From: an uncultured Eubacteriales bacterium
Lineage (GTDB): Bacteria; Bacillota; Clostridia; Christensenellales; Borkfalkiaceae
Assembly (NCBI GenBank): GCA_900548285.1
Contig: URKE01000015.1
Coordinates: 1 to 39,798, forward strand
DNA length: 39,798 nt
Direction of reading: 5' to 3'
Positions 29,953 through 38,694 of this stretch are shown one piece after another (position 1 is the first letter of the stretch; every line of letters starts with the position of its first letter). Below the pieces are notes generated by a model. It was not told where the DNA came from. It was given only the letters and a program-made list of their open reading frames with translations, and ran no database searches. Made by a program: the position numbers and the translations under genes.

Positions 29953-30708
29953 ATGGAACTTCAGAAATTGCTTTCCAAGGCGAGAAGAGCCGCGGAAGAT
30001 TACGGAATGATAGAGGACGGAGATAAAATCGCCGTGGGGCTTTCGGGCGGAAAGGACAGCGTGACTTTGCTTTATATTCTCGCCACGATGAGGCGTTTTC
30101 TGCCCCAAAAATACGAGGTCGTGGCAATCTCCGTGGATATGGGGCTGGGGCCGGACGAACACGAGGTCAACGCCGTCAAAGATCTTTGCAGAGAACTCGA
30201 TGTGGAATATTTTATCGAACCCACGCATATAGGCGAAATCGTTTTCGATATAAGAAAAGAGCCTAACCCGTGCAGTCTTTGCGCTAATATGCGGCGCGGC
30301 GCTCTGAATAATTCCGCCGTGGCGCACGGATGCAACAAAGTCGCTCTCGGTCATCATGCGGACGACCTTATCGAAACGCTGTTTTTATCGTTGTTTTACG
30401 AAAGCAGGCTTTCCACCTTCTCCCCCATGACGAAACTCGACAGAAAGGGGCTTACGGTCATCCGCCCGATGATTTACATCCGCGAAAAAGAAATCGCGTC
30501 GTTCGCAAAGGATAAACCCATCATTCACAACCCCTGCCCTGCCGACAAGCACACCAAAAGACAATATATTAAAAATCTTTTGAAAACTCTGGAAAAGGAC
30601 AATAAAAAAATCAAAGAAAACGTTCTCGGCGCGATAACTCACCCCGAACGCAACGCTCTTTTCGACGATTTGCCCGAAAAGACGGATAAAAATCCCGACG
30701 ACAATTAA
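29953..30708 (+). CDS. TtcA/TilS-type PP-loop ATPase, probable tRNA 2-thiocytidine synthase
   Basis: The PP-loop SGGKDS (31-36) adenylates a tRNA base. Cysteines at CSLC (107, 110) and at NPCPADKHTKR (195) are the three cluster ligands of TtcA, which forms 2-thiocytidine in tRNA. GHHADDLIETLFLSLFY is also characteristic. The 251-residue length is somewhat shorter than E. coli TtcA, as in many anaerobes. The start at 29953 is preferred over ATG 29935, because GGAG (29944-29947) lies 5 bases before it. The coding end (codons for PDDN and TAA) is repeated several times directly downstream. Confidence 0.85.
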   Translation: MELQKLLSKARRAAEDYGMIEDGDKIAVGLSGGKDSVTLLYILATMRRFLPQKYEVVAISVDMGLGPDEHEVNAVKDLCRELDVEYFIEPTHIGEIVFDIRKEPNPCSLCANMRRGALNNSAVAHGCNKVALGHHADDLIETLFLSLFYESRLSTFSPMTKLDRKGLTVIRPMIYIREKEIASFAKDKPIIHNPCPADKHTKRQYIKNLLKTLEKDNKKIKENVLGAITHPERNALFDDLPEKTDKNPDDN

Positions 30709-30820
30709 CGCACCAACGATAATTAACACCCGACGACAATTAACACCCGACGACAAATTAACGCCCGACGACAATTAACACCCGACGACAATCAACGCCC
30801 CGACGACGTCAATTAACGCG
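30694..30820. repeat. Tandem array of 17-18-bp units copied from the end of the TtcA-like gene
   Basis: The first unit contains the gene's last codons and stop (CCCGACGACAATTAA). About six further units of the type CCGACGACAATTAACAC follow to 30820, with small changes. A GC-rich imperfect stem (30817-30841) closes the array and may be the terminator. Confidence 0.88.
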
Positions 30821-30886
30821 GCGCCGTCAAGGCGCGCCGCGATTTGCAATTCATATTGCGCGGCTATCGATAATAAAATATAGTGT

Positions 30887-31840
30887 ATGTATCTGTATTT
30901 CTTATCTACGATTCCGTGCGCGGTGAAACTGAACGGAGAATATCTCGGCGTGGCAAGCGAAAATTATTCCGTTTTGCCGGACGAAAAAGGGCTGTTCGAG
31001 TTTGTTCCGCTCTGCCGCGGATATAATCAGTCGTGCTTCGTCTGGAACGGCAAACTCGTCGATGACGATGAAAATACGCGGATAATCGACCTATACGGCG
31101 GTTTTTTAATTATCCCGAAGTTTACGAGGCAGGTTGTTTCGGATTTTAAGGAACTGTTTTTCAAAACGATCGAATTTCCCGATTATTCGGTTGAAGTTCG
31201 CGTTTTCACCGAAAACGGAGTTAAACTGAGCGTCGGACGAGGAAAAGACAAAGTAATCGAAAACGTCCCGTTTTCCCCCTCAACGCTCAACCTCGAAAAG
31301 GCATTTATCGACGGAAAAGGTTATCTCGTCGCGTTTTTGTCGGACAAAAAAACGGCGGTTTTCGGATTTGAAATAACGAACGGGATTTTGAACGGCAACG
31401 GCATACGCAACGTTTTAAAACGAGAGTGCGACGGCTACAAAGCCGAAAACGAAACGGTAATTCTCTCCGGAACGTTAAACGATATTCTGCGCCACACCGT
31501 AACGTCCGTCTGGACTTTCCGCGACGGCGTGAAACTTGCCAAAGCCGACATCTGCCGCGGCAAAGAACCGTACGAACTGCCGGAAAAACTCCTGCCTTAC
31601 GCGTTTTTTGAAGAACTGCGGCTGGGAAAAGACGTTTCCGATTTTTTAACGCCGAAAATCCGCCCGCGCGCAGAAGAATTAAAGGCTTTCATAGGCGATT
31701 TTTCCGCAGCTTTACCGCCGCCGCATTTCAGAGCGGATAACGAAATCCTTTTGCTTTACGGCAACCGCGCGGAATATGCCGCAATCGATTTCGCGGGGCG
31801 GCTTATTGATAACGTGAAAATTACTTCAAACGGAAAATAG
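30887..31840 (+). CDS. Protein of unknown function (317 residues)
   Basis: I do not recognise a family. The sequence is rich in alternating hydrophobic strands (MYLYFLSTIPCAVKLNGEYL, YSVEVRVFTENGVKLSV, KGYLVAFLSDKKTAVFGFEI), suggesting a beta-sandwich or repeated beta domain in the first 200 residues and a mixed end. The start has PEGA-domain-like character (IPCAVKLNGEYLGVA), but only one such segment is seen. There is no clear signal peptide. No ribosome-binding site precedes ATG 30887. A TAAAAT box ends 7 bases upstream, so the mRNA may be leaderless; an upstream start was not found. The gene ends in TAG and faces hprK across a GC-rich hairpin. Confidence 0.65.
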   Translation: MYLYFLSTIPCAVKLNGEYLGVASENYSVLPDEKGLFEFVPLCRGYNQSCFVWNGKLVDDDENTRIIDLYGGFLIIPKFTRQVVSDFKELFFKTIEFPDYSVEVRVFTENGVKLSVGRGKDKVIENVPFSPSTLNLEKAFIDGKGYLVAFLSDKKTAVFGFEITNGILNGNGIRNVLKRECDGYKAENETVILSGTLNDILRHTVTSVWTFRDGVKLAKADICRGKEPYELPEKLLPYAFFEELRLGKDVSDFLTPKIRPRAEELKAFIGDFSAALPPPHFRADNEILLLYGNRAEYAAIDFAGRLIDNVKITSNGK

Positions 31841-31858
31841 CATATTTCATAAACGAAC

Positions 31859-31890
31859 GCGGCGCCCTGAAAATTTTTCGGGGCGGCGCG
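31859..31890. terminator. GC-rich hairpin between convergent genes
   Basis: GCGGCGCCC and GGGCGGCGCG pair imperfectly around an AT-rich loop, between the stop codons of the unknown gene and hprK. T-tracts are weak on both sides, so termination strength is uncertain. Confidence 0.5.
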
Positions 31891-31925
31891 AAACGTTTGC
31901 GTAAATATTTTCAAACCCGCGACGA

Positions 31926-32864
31926 TTATTCTACGGTTTGCCCGAATACGCTTTCCATAAGGTCGGAAGCGGGATCGTAGCCTTCCTGCTTCAAGCGGAA
32001 TTTCCTCGCTGCGGTTTCGAGAACGATGGGGATATTTCTTCCGGGCGTTACCGGAATGGTTACTTTCTGAATCTTTATGTCCAGAATATCTTCATAAACT
32101 TCGTTTATGCCTATTCTGTCGTAATTTTTGCCCTGCTCCCACGGCGACAACTCGGCGATTATGTCCACGCCTTTTTCCGGCCGAACCGAACCGGGACCGA
32201 ACATTCTCTGAATATTGATTATGCCGATTCCTCTTATTTCCATATAATAACGGATTTTTTCGGGAGATTTGCCAACAAGTTGATCGTTGATGTTCTTGAT
32301 GATTACCGAATCGTCCGCGATAAGACGATGCCCGCGGTTGACGAGTTCGAGCGCGATTTCGCTCTTTCCCACGCCGGACTTGCCCGTTATCAGTATTCCC
32401 ACGCCGAAAACGTCCACCAGAACGCCGTGCATAACTTCCGTAGGCGCTAAAAGTTCGCTCTGGTAAATGGTTATATCGTTTATAAGAACCGTCGTTATCT
32501 TAGACGATCTGAAAAGCGGACAATTATATTTCTTCGCCGCTTCGAGCGTGTCGGCGGTAAATTCAAGCCCACGCGCGATGATAAGACAGGGAATGTTTTT
32601 CCCGAAAAGCGCGTCGATCATCGTGAGGCGTTTTTCCCTGTTCAGTTCGCGCATATACTCGTATTCCGCGTGACCGAGAACCTGAATTCTCGTCGAATCG
32701 AAATGTTTCAGATATCCCGAAAGTTGAAGTCCGGGACGCGAAACGCTTATCGACTGCAAAGGCACTTCGCCCCTGCCCCCGAAAACAACTTCGAGATCGA
32801 GCGCGCGCGCAAACTCGCTCACGCTTATTTTTATCACTTCCGTGTTTACTTTTGTCGGTTTCAT
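31926..32864 (-). CDS. hprK: HPr kinase/phosphorylase
   Basis: HprK phosphorylates and dephosphorylates Ser46 of HPr, setting carbon catabolite repression in Gram-positive bacteria. The P-loop GKSGVGKSE (161-169), the catalytic His146 (VMHGVLVDVFG) and the HprK signature EIRGIGIINI (209-218) are intact. VTPGRNIPIVLETAA (272-286) is also conserved. The length of 312 is standard. Its ATG overlaps the uvrC stop as ATGA, so the two are translated together. HPr and the PTS enzymes are not in the window. Confidence 0.97.
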   Translation of the reverse strand: MKPTKVNTEVIKISVSEFARALDLEVVFGGRGEVPLQSISVSRPGLQLSGYLKHFDSTRIQVLGHAEYEYMRELNREKRLTMIDALFGKNIPCLIIARGLEFTADTLEAAKKYNCPLFRSSKITTVLINDITIYQSELLAPTEVMHGVLVDVFGVGILITGKSGVGKSEIALELVNRGHRLIADDSVIIKNINDQLVGKSPEKIRYYMEIRGIGIINIQRMFGPGSVRPEKGVDIIAELSPWEQGKNYDRIGINEVYEDILDIKIQKVTIPVTPGRNIPIVLETAARKFRLKQEGYDPASDLMESVFGQTVE

Positions 32865-34702
32865 TGATTTTCTCCTTTTTGTGTTTTGTCCGAAAAATAT
32901 TTCAAAACGGCTTCGGCGTGTTTTTCGCCTATGCCGGGTACGCTCATAAGTTCTTCTTTCGTCGCTCTTCTCACGTTTTCCGGGCTGCCGAATTTATCTA
33001 AAAGAGCCTTCCGCTTCTTCGCGCCGATTCCCTCGATATTTTTGAGTTCGGACTGAAGATTCGTCTTTTCGTGGGCGCGGCGATGATAGGTTATCGCAAA
33101 TCTGTGCGCCTCGTCCCTGAGCCTTTGCAAAAGCCGCAGAACGTAATCTCTTCTCGGCAAAACGATCGGCTCGGGCGAGTAAAGCGTGAAAATTTCCTCT
33201 TCCTTTTTCGCGAGCGAAATAAGGTCGATATCGAAGGCGCCCATCGCCTCGAACGTTTCCCTGACGGAGGACAGTTGCCCTTTGCCGCCGTCGATGACGA
33301 TAAGGTCGGGCTTTTTGAATTTCTCCTCTTCTTCCGTTCCGAGTTTGGCGAGCCGCCTTGCGAGAACTTCCTGCAAGCACGCAAAGTCGTCCGAACCTTC
33401 CACGGTTTTTATGCGGAAACGTCTGTATTCCTCCTTCGCCGCTTCGCCGTTTTCAAAAACGACCATCGACCCGACTTTATCCACGCCGCTGATATGCGAA
33501 ATATCATAACACTCGATGCGTTTCGGCTCGTTTTTGAGCGACAACAACTTCTTCATTTTCATGCAGGCCGCAGTCGTCATATCGTCTTTATGCCTGATTC
33601 TGTCCACCTCTTTTTCGAGGTAGTCTTCGGCGTTTTCCGTCGCCATAACGACGAGTTTTTTCTTGTCGCCGCGTTCCGGAACGTAAATCCGCACGGTTTT
33701 CGAAAACGTCTTTTTAAAATACTCCGCAAGGATTTCCGCATCGTCGATCGGCTCGGAAAGCATTATCTCGTCGGGAATCTCCACCCCCGAAACGTAATAC
33801 TGAGCGATGAACGCCGAAAGCCTTTCGCCGTTCGTTTCTTCCGCGTCGGTCGAGGCGAAGTTTTTGCCGCCCTGCATTCTTCCGCTTCTGACGAATAAAG
33901 CGTTTATCGCGCTGTAAACTCCGTTGGACGCGACCGCGATTACGTCCGCGTTGACGAATCTGTTGAGCGCGGTGATTCTCCTGAGTTTTATCTTGTCGAG
34001 CATTTTAAGTTTTTCCCTGTAAGACAGAGCCAACTCGAACTCTTCGATCTCAGAGCATTTCGCCATTCGCTCTTTCAGCACTTTTTCAACCTTGTCGTCG
34101 TCGCCGGAAAGGAAATCGAGCGCGCCGCGCACTCTCTCGTCGTAATCTTTCTTTGAACATTTTCCCGCGCAGGGCGCAAGGCACTTCCCTATGTGATAGT
34201 TAAGGCACTCGCGCTTCGGTTTGTTTTCGTCGATTACCGTCGAGCATGACCTTATCGAATAAGCGGTGTTGATGATTTCGAGCGTGTCCTTAACGTTCAC
34301 GCCGCCCATATACGGACCGAAATATCTCGCGCCGTCACGCTTTATCTTCCGCGTTATCGCGAACGACGGAAAATTCTCTTTGAGATTGACTTTTATATAA
34401 GGATACGTTTTGTCGTCTTTTAAGAGAATGTTGTATCGCGGTTTATGTTTTTTGATAAGGTTGTTTTCAAGCGAAAGAGCGTCGATTTCGGATTCCGTTA
34501 TAATGTAATAGAAATCGGCGATATTGCTCACCATAGCCGCAACCTTCTCGGGCTTTTTCGTGGAGTAAAAATATTGCTTTACTCTGTTTTTCAGAATTTT
34601 CGCTTTGCCGACGTAAATTATCGTTCCCGTTTTGTCGAGCATAACGTAAACCCCGGGCGACGTCGGCAACATTTTTATTTTGCTTTCAAGTATTTCGTTC
34701 AT
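32861..34702 (-). CDS. uvrC: Excinuclease ABC subunit C
   Basis: UvrC makes both cuts around a lesion marked by UvrAB. The N-terminal GIY-YIG nuclease (GVYVMLDKTGTIIYVGKAK, 17-35), the Cys-rich CLAPCAGKCS segment and the UvrB-binding UVR motif around residue 205 are present. The RNase H-like nuclease (ECYDISHISG...DLIVIDGGKGQL) and the C-terminal helix-hairpin-helix pair (IEGIGAKKRKAL, VPGIGEKHAEAVL) follow. The length of 613 is normal. There is no ribosome-binding site before ATG 34702. TATAAA ends 7 bases upstream (34715-34710), so a leaderless start is possible. It overlaps hprK by four bases and follows cca after 62 bases. Confidence 0.97.
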   Translation of the reverse strand: MNEILESKIKMLPTSPGVYVMLDKTGTIIYVGKAKILKNRVKQYFYSTKKPEKVAAMVSNIADFYYIITESEIDALSLENNLIKKHKPRYNILLKDDKTYPYIKVNLKENFPSFAITRKIKRDGARYFGPYMGGVNVKDTLEIINTAYSIRSCSTVIDENKPKRECLNYHIGKCLAPCAGKCSKKDYDERVRGALDFLSGDDDKVEKVLKERMAKCSEIEEFELALSYREKLKMLDKIKLRRITALNRFVNADVIAVASNGVYSAINALFVRSGRMQGGKNFASTDAEETNGERLSAFIAQYYVSGVEIPDEIMLSEPIDDAEILAEYFKKTFSKTVRIYVPERGDKKKLVVMATENAEDYLEKEVDRIRHKDDMTTAACMKMKKLLSLKNEPKRIECYDISHISGVDKVGSMVVFENGEAAKEEYRRFRIKTVEGSDDFACLQEVLARRLAKLGTEEEEKFKKPDLIVIDGGKGQLSSVRETFEAMGAFDIDLISLAKKEEEIFTLYSPEPIVLPRRDYVLRLLQRLRDEAHRFAITYHRRAHEKTNLQSELKNIEGIGAKKRKALLDKFGSPENVRRATKEELMSVPGIGEKHAEAVLKYFSDKTQKGENQ

Positions 34703-34764
34703 TATAATTTTTATAAAAATCGCGGTTAAAGAACTTATAGCGCGACTTTTGCAGTTTAATCAGA

Positions 34765-36174
34765 TTAAGATAAACGCTCTCGCGACCGTTTGTTAAAGCG
34801 GGCGAAATGTTTTTCGGCAAGTTCTTTCAGCCGCTCGTTCTCGTTTAGCGAAGGCGTTTCCATGCACACGTTCAACAAAACGTTCAGTTCCTCGCCGATT
34901 TCCTTGCCTTTAAAACCTATCGACGCGAGTTCGTCGCCGGAAACGTTAAGCATTTTTAGCGAATAACACTCTCCTCTTTCGATTATTTTTTGAACTTTTT
35001 CAGTGATTTTTGCAGTTTTCTCGCTCTCGGCAACGACGACGTCCGTCCCCTGAGCCTTGTTGTCCGCATTTTTCACTTTAACGAGATCAAAAAACGCTTC
35101 TTCGCCTGATTCTCCGAGCATTTTTTTCAGTTTGAAATTGCTTTCGGGGAAGGGAGCGTCGTGTCTTTTTATCAAAAAAAGCACTTTTTCTCTGAACGCG
35201 ACGGGGGCTTTCAACCTTTTCAGAATCTTTTCGGCAATCACCGCAGACATTTCGGCATGCCCGTAAAAATGCCCTTCGCCGTCCCGCATGAAGAACGCGG
35301 CGGGCTTTGCTATGTCGTGAAGAAACATGGTCATTCTTAGCGCAGGCTCGGGCGCGATTGCCGCAACCGAACGGACGATATGCTCGTAAACGTCGTACAA
35401 ATGCCACTTGCTGTGTTGGTCGAAATCGAAACAAGGGCGGATTTCGGGAACGATTTCCGCAATTATTTCGCGGTAATTCATAAGCGCGTTAAAAACGTCC
35501 TTGCCGCAAAGAGTTTTGATGAGTTCCGAAAAAATTCTCTCTGCGGAAACGTTTTTCAGTCCGCTTTTCAGTTTTTCGGCTGCGGCGAGAGTCTGCTTTT
35601 CTATCGAAAATCCGAGTTTCGACGAAAATCTCACCGCCCTCAGAATTCTGAGCGAATCCTCGGAAAATCTCTCTTCCGGATTGCCGACCGCGCGTATTAT
35701 TTTGTTTTGGATATCGGATAAGCCGCCGTATAAGTCGATTAAACCGTCTTTTTCATTGTAAGCAAGCGAATTTACGGTGAAATCCCTTCGCCTTAAATCC
35801 TCCGCGATATCGCCTACGAATTCAACCGCGTCCGGGTGTCTGTTATCCGAATAACCGCTTTCTTTTCTGAAAGTCGTTATCTCGACCGCATTGCCGCCCG
35901 CTACAACGCTCACCGTGCCGTGTTTTATGCCTGTTTCGATAACGCGGAAATCGGAAAACGTCGATTCGATTTCTTCGGGGAGAGCGGACGAAGCCACGTC
36001 CCAATCGTCGGGGGAAAGACCGAGCGCGCAATCACGCACCGCGCCGCCGACGGCATAAGCGGAAAACCCGCGGGAATTTAATCTGTCGATAATTTCGCGG
36101 ACGTAAGCAGGCATAGTTATCCGCTCGGTCGGCGAAAAAACTCTGCCGCCCGAAACGTTTTCAACACCGCTCAT
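34765..36174 (-). CDS. cca: CCA tRNA nucleotidyltransferase
   Basis: The class II nucleotidyltransferase head has GGAVRD (43-48) and DDWDVA (56-61), whose aspartates bind the metals. These are followed by the B/A-binding block RRDFTVNSLAYN and the RNA-binding RFSSKLGFSIEKQT. An HD domain (MFLHDIAKP...HAEMSA) is fused C-terminally, as in many Bacillota, where it may remove cyclic phosphate. At 469 residues it is slightly long, partly because of 20 extra N-terminal residues; an internal ATG (residue 21) is an alternative start. ATGA overlap with the lipase gene indicates coupling. The segment encoding DGLIDLYGG contains a 13-base relative of the dispersed word (35729-35742). Confidence 0.95.
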   Translation of the reverse strand: MSGVENVSGGRVFSPTERITMPAYVREIIDRLNSRGFSAYAVGGAVRDCALGLSPDDWDVASSALPEEIESTFSDFRVIETGIKHGTVSVVAGGNAVEITTFRKESGYSDNRHPDAVEFVGDIAEDLRRRDFTVNSLAYNEKDGLIDLYGGLSDIQNKIIRAVGNPEERFSEDSLRILRAVRFSSKLGFSIEKQTLAAAEKLKSGLKNVSAERIFSELIKTLCGKDVFNALMNYREIIAEIVPEIRPCFDFDQHSKWHLYDVYEHIVRSVAAIAPEPALRMTMFLHDIAKPAAFFMRDGEGHFYGHAEMSAVIAEKILKRLKAPVAFREKVLFLIKRHDAPFPESNFKLKKMLGESGEEAFFDLVKVKNADNKAQGTDVVVAESEKTAKITEKVQKIIERGECYSLKMLNVSGDELASIGFKGKEIGEELNVLLNVCMETPSLNENERLKELAEKHFARFNKRSRERLS

Positions 36175-37091
36175 CGCGTTGCGCCCTGCTCCACGGCAAA
36201 CGCTGTCTCGATGAAATCGCCGATTTTTTTATAAGCGTCCTCTCTCGAAGTGTCGTTTAAAAGTTCGTGGCGGACGCCCGGATAAAGCACTTTTTCCACC
36301 TTTTCCACTCCGACTTTATGCTTATAAAAATCATAAAGTTTGTCGATGAGTTTGCCGTAACCGCCGACGGGATCGTCCTTACCCGCAATTATCAGAAGCG
36401 GCATATCCGTATTTACGTTTTTATAGTATTTTTTCTTATAATTCTTGGATAAATTACCGAAAAACGACTTATAAAACGCATAAGACAACGTAAAATTACA
36501 ATCCGGACATTCGGCGTATTTATCGCATTCCTCGAGAATCGACGAAATGAAAGTACCTTCCGCGCATTTTTTGTTATAAATCCCGAAAGAAAGTTTTTCG
36601 ATGAGTTTTGCGGGACGATTTTTCTTTCCGAAAAGGCAATTCGCGGACGCGACGACGTTAGCGAAGAACGACGAAGCGTTGTGAAGATACGCGCTCCCGC
36701 ACAAAACCGCGCCGCAAGCGTTATCGGGATAGCGTTCGATATACGCCTGAGTCAAAAACGACCCGTAACTATGCCCGAAAATGAAAAACGGGAGATCGGG
36801 GTATTCTTCTTTGTAAATTTTCGTGAGCGTTGCCATATCTTTGAGCGTATCCTCGAACATTTCGCCCTCGCAATAACCCGTTTTGCCGGGATCGGTAAGC
36901 CCGTGTCCGCGATGGTCGTCGCCGAACACGAGAAAACCGCGCCCTTTTAAATACTCCGCAAAATCGTCGTATCTCACCGTGCTTTCAGCCATTCCGTGCG
37001 CGATCTGCACAAGCCCGGTCGGGTTTTCCGGCTTCCATTCTCTGTAACCGATTTCCTTTCCGTCGTAAGAAACAAACGTTTTTTCAGTCAT
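36171..37091 (-). CDS. Alpha/beta hydrolase, lysophospholipase/monoacylglycerol-lipase type
   Basis: The 306-residue protein has the MGL/PldB-type fold. It shows the oxyanion segment AHGMAEST, DHRGHGLTD, and the nucleophile elbow GHSYGS with Ser near 108. The Asp motif is AGKDDPVGG and the His motif is GVRHELLND. Such enzymes hydrolyse monoacylglycerols or lysophospholipids to free fatty acid and glycerol or glycerophosphodiester. There is no signal peptide, so it acts inside the cell. I start at ATG 37091, which has GAGGTG 6 bases upstream and overlaps the glpK stop as ATGA. Adjacency to glycerol kinase suggests that released glycerol is phosphorylated. Confidence 0.85.
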   Translation of the reverse strand: MTEKTFVSYDGKEIGYREWKPENPTGLVQIAHGMAESTVRYDDFAEYLKGRGFLVFGDDHRGHGLTDPGKTGYCEGEMFEDTLKDMATLTKIYKEEYPDLPFFIFGHSYGSFLTQAYIERYPDNACGAVLCGSAYLHNASSFFANVVASANCLFGKKNRPAKLIEKLSFGIYNKKCAEGTFISSILEECDKYAECPDCNFTLSYAFYKSFFGNLSKNYKKKYYKNVNTDMPLLIIAGKDDPVGGYGKLIDKLYDFYKHKVGVEKVEKVLYPGVRHELLNDTSREDAYKKIGDFIETAFAVEQGATR

Positions 37092-38554
37092 AATAAACAC
37101 CTCTCAACGGCTTTTTGCCAGCCTTTATATAATTTATCGTATTTTTCCCGATCGTTTTCGGGTTCAAAGAGTTTTTCGCAACCCCTGAGCGAAAGGATAT
37201 CTTCGGGACGAATCAGCCCCAGACCTATCGCGCAAAGGAACGCCGCCCCAAGCGCGGTACTCTCTTTTTCCTTCGGTCTGTTCACGCAAACGCCGACGAC
37301 GTTCGCCTGAAAATTCATTAAAAAATCGTTCGCGGACGCGCCGCCGTCGCATTTGAGTTCGGAAAGTTTGCTGCCGCTTTCCTTTTCCATAACGCTCACA
37401 AGGTCGCGCGCGGAATAAGCCATCGCCTCCAGCGTGGCGCGGGTTATGTGCGCCTTCGTCGTCGCGCGAGTTAGCCCCACGATAATTCCGCGCGCGTCGG
37501 GATTCCAGTACGGCGCGCCAAGCCCCGTGAACGCAGGCACAACGTAAACACCGTCCGTCGATTCCGCTTCTTTCGCCAAAGACTCGCTGTCGGCGGATTT
37601 TCTGAAAAATCCGAGATTGTCCCTCAGCCATTGAACCGCGCTCCCGGCATTGAAAACGCTCCCTTCAAACGCGTAAACAATCCTTCCGCCGATTCCGTAT
37701 CCTATTGTCGTTACAAGCCCGTTTTGCGAGATAATCGACTTATAGCCCGTGTTATAAAGCATAAACAACCCCGTGCCGTAAGTGATTTTGCTGTCGCCTG
37801 CATTAAGGCAACCCTGCCCGATAAGCGCGGCTTGCTGATCGCCCGCCATTCCGCAGATAGGGATTTTCAAACCGTTATATTCAAATTCGCCCACGCGCGC
37901 GTCGGACATAACAATCTTCGGCAGCGATCGCTTATCCACGCCGAAAAGATCGAGAAGGTCGTCGTCCCACGAAGCGCTTCCGAGATTGCAAAGCATCGTT
38001 CTCGAAGCGTTTGTGACGTCGGTTACGAACGCTTTTCCGCCGGTAAGTTTGTAAGCGAGAAAACTATCGACCGTGCCGAAACACAGATCGCCGGATTCCG
38101 ATTTCGCCTTTATCTCCGGAACATTATCAAGCAGCCACTTCATCTTGCTCGCCGAAAAATACGCGTCGCAAACAAGTCCGGTTTTTTTTCGGATAAAATC
38201 GCCGTGGGTTTTCGCTATCGCGTTCATAAATTCCGCGGTGCGGCGGCACTGCCACACGATCGCGTTATAAAGCGGCTTACCGGTTCTTTTATCCCATGCG
38301 ACGACCGTTTCGCGTTGGTTGGTTATACCTATCCCCTTAACCTCGCTCGCGTCATCGCACAATTCCAGAATTTCCACGAGCGAAGCAAGCGTTTCCGCGT
38401 AAATTTCGGAAGCGTTTTCCTCAACGAAGCCCGCTTGCGGATAAAACTGTTTTATCCGCGACGACTTCTGCGCGACTATTTTGTTTTTCGTTAAATCATA
38501 AAGGATTGCGCGGGTACTCGTCGTTCCCTCGTCTATCGCGATTATATACGCCAT
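37088..38554 (-). CDS. glpK: Glycerol kinase
   Basis: GlpK phosphorylates glycerol to sn-glycerol 3-phosphate. The FGGY-kinase signatures are intact: IDEGTTSTRAI (7-17), GITNQRETVVAWD, WQCRRT, GMAGDQQAALIGQG, TYGTGLFML and the long C-terminal ASANDFLMNFQAN region. The length of 488 is standard. The segment before IPICGMAGDQQ reads VGEFEYNGLK. Many Bacillota GlpK have a YHFF motif there, whose His is phosphorylated by the PTS; that His is absent here. The gene heads a unit with the lipase and cca. glpF and glpD are not adjacent. It carries a perfect copy of the dispersed word on the antisense strand (37730-37745). Confidence 0.96.
   Translation of the reverse strand: MAYIIAIDEGTTSTRAILYDLTKNKIVAQKSSRIKQFYPQAGFVEENASEIYAETLASLVEILELCDDASEVKGIGITNQRETVVAWDKRTGKPLYNAIVWQCRRTAEFMNAIAKTHGDFIRKKTGLVCDAYFSASKMKWLLDNVPEIKAKSESGDLCFGTVDSFLAYKLTGGKAFVTDVTNASRTMLCNLGSASWDDDLLDLFGVDKRSLPKIVMSDARVGEFEYNGLKIPICGMAGDQQAALIGQGCLNAGDSKITYGTGLFMLYNTGYKSIISQNGLVTTIGYGIGGRIVYAFEGSVFNAGSAVQWLRDNLGFFRKSADSESLAKEAESTDGVYVVPAFTGLGAPYWNPDARGIIVGLTRATTKAHITRATLEAMAYSARDLVSVMEKESGSKLSELKCDGGASANDFLMNFQANVVGVCVNRPKEKESTALGAAFLCAIGLGLIRPEDILSLRGCEKLFEPENDREKYDKLYKGWQKAVERCLL
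37730..37745 (+). repeat. Dispersed 16-bp word, copy 4 (inside glpK, opposite orientation)
   Basis: GATAATCGACTTATAG on the plus strand. Here it is antisense to the gene and encodes YKSII, so the word is again independent of reading frame. Confidence 0.8.
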
Positions 38555-38694
38555 TTCATCTCCTATGCCAGCCGCTTTAAGGACGCACCCCGAAAACTGC
38601 CTTATTTATATTGTAAACTAATTTTCAACTATTTACAAGTCATTTATAATCTTTTTTTTCAAAGCGTTCATACTATGAGTATAGGAAAACACGA

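Noticed and set aside
8991..30820. Tandem arrays considered as CRISPR arrays
   Set aside because: Units are adjacent or nearly so with no unique spacers of constant length, the units differ between arrays, and no cas gene is present.
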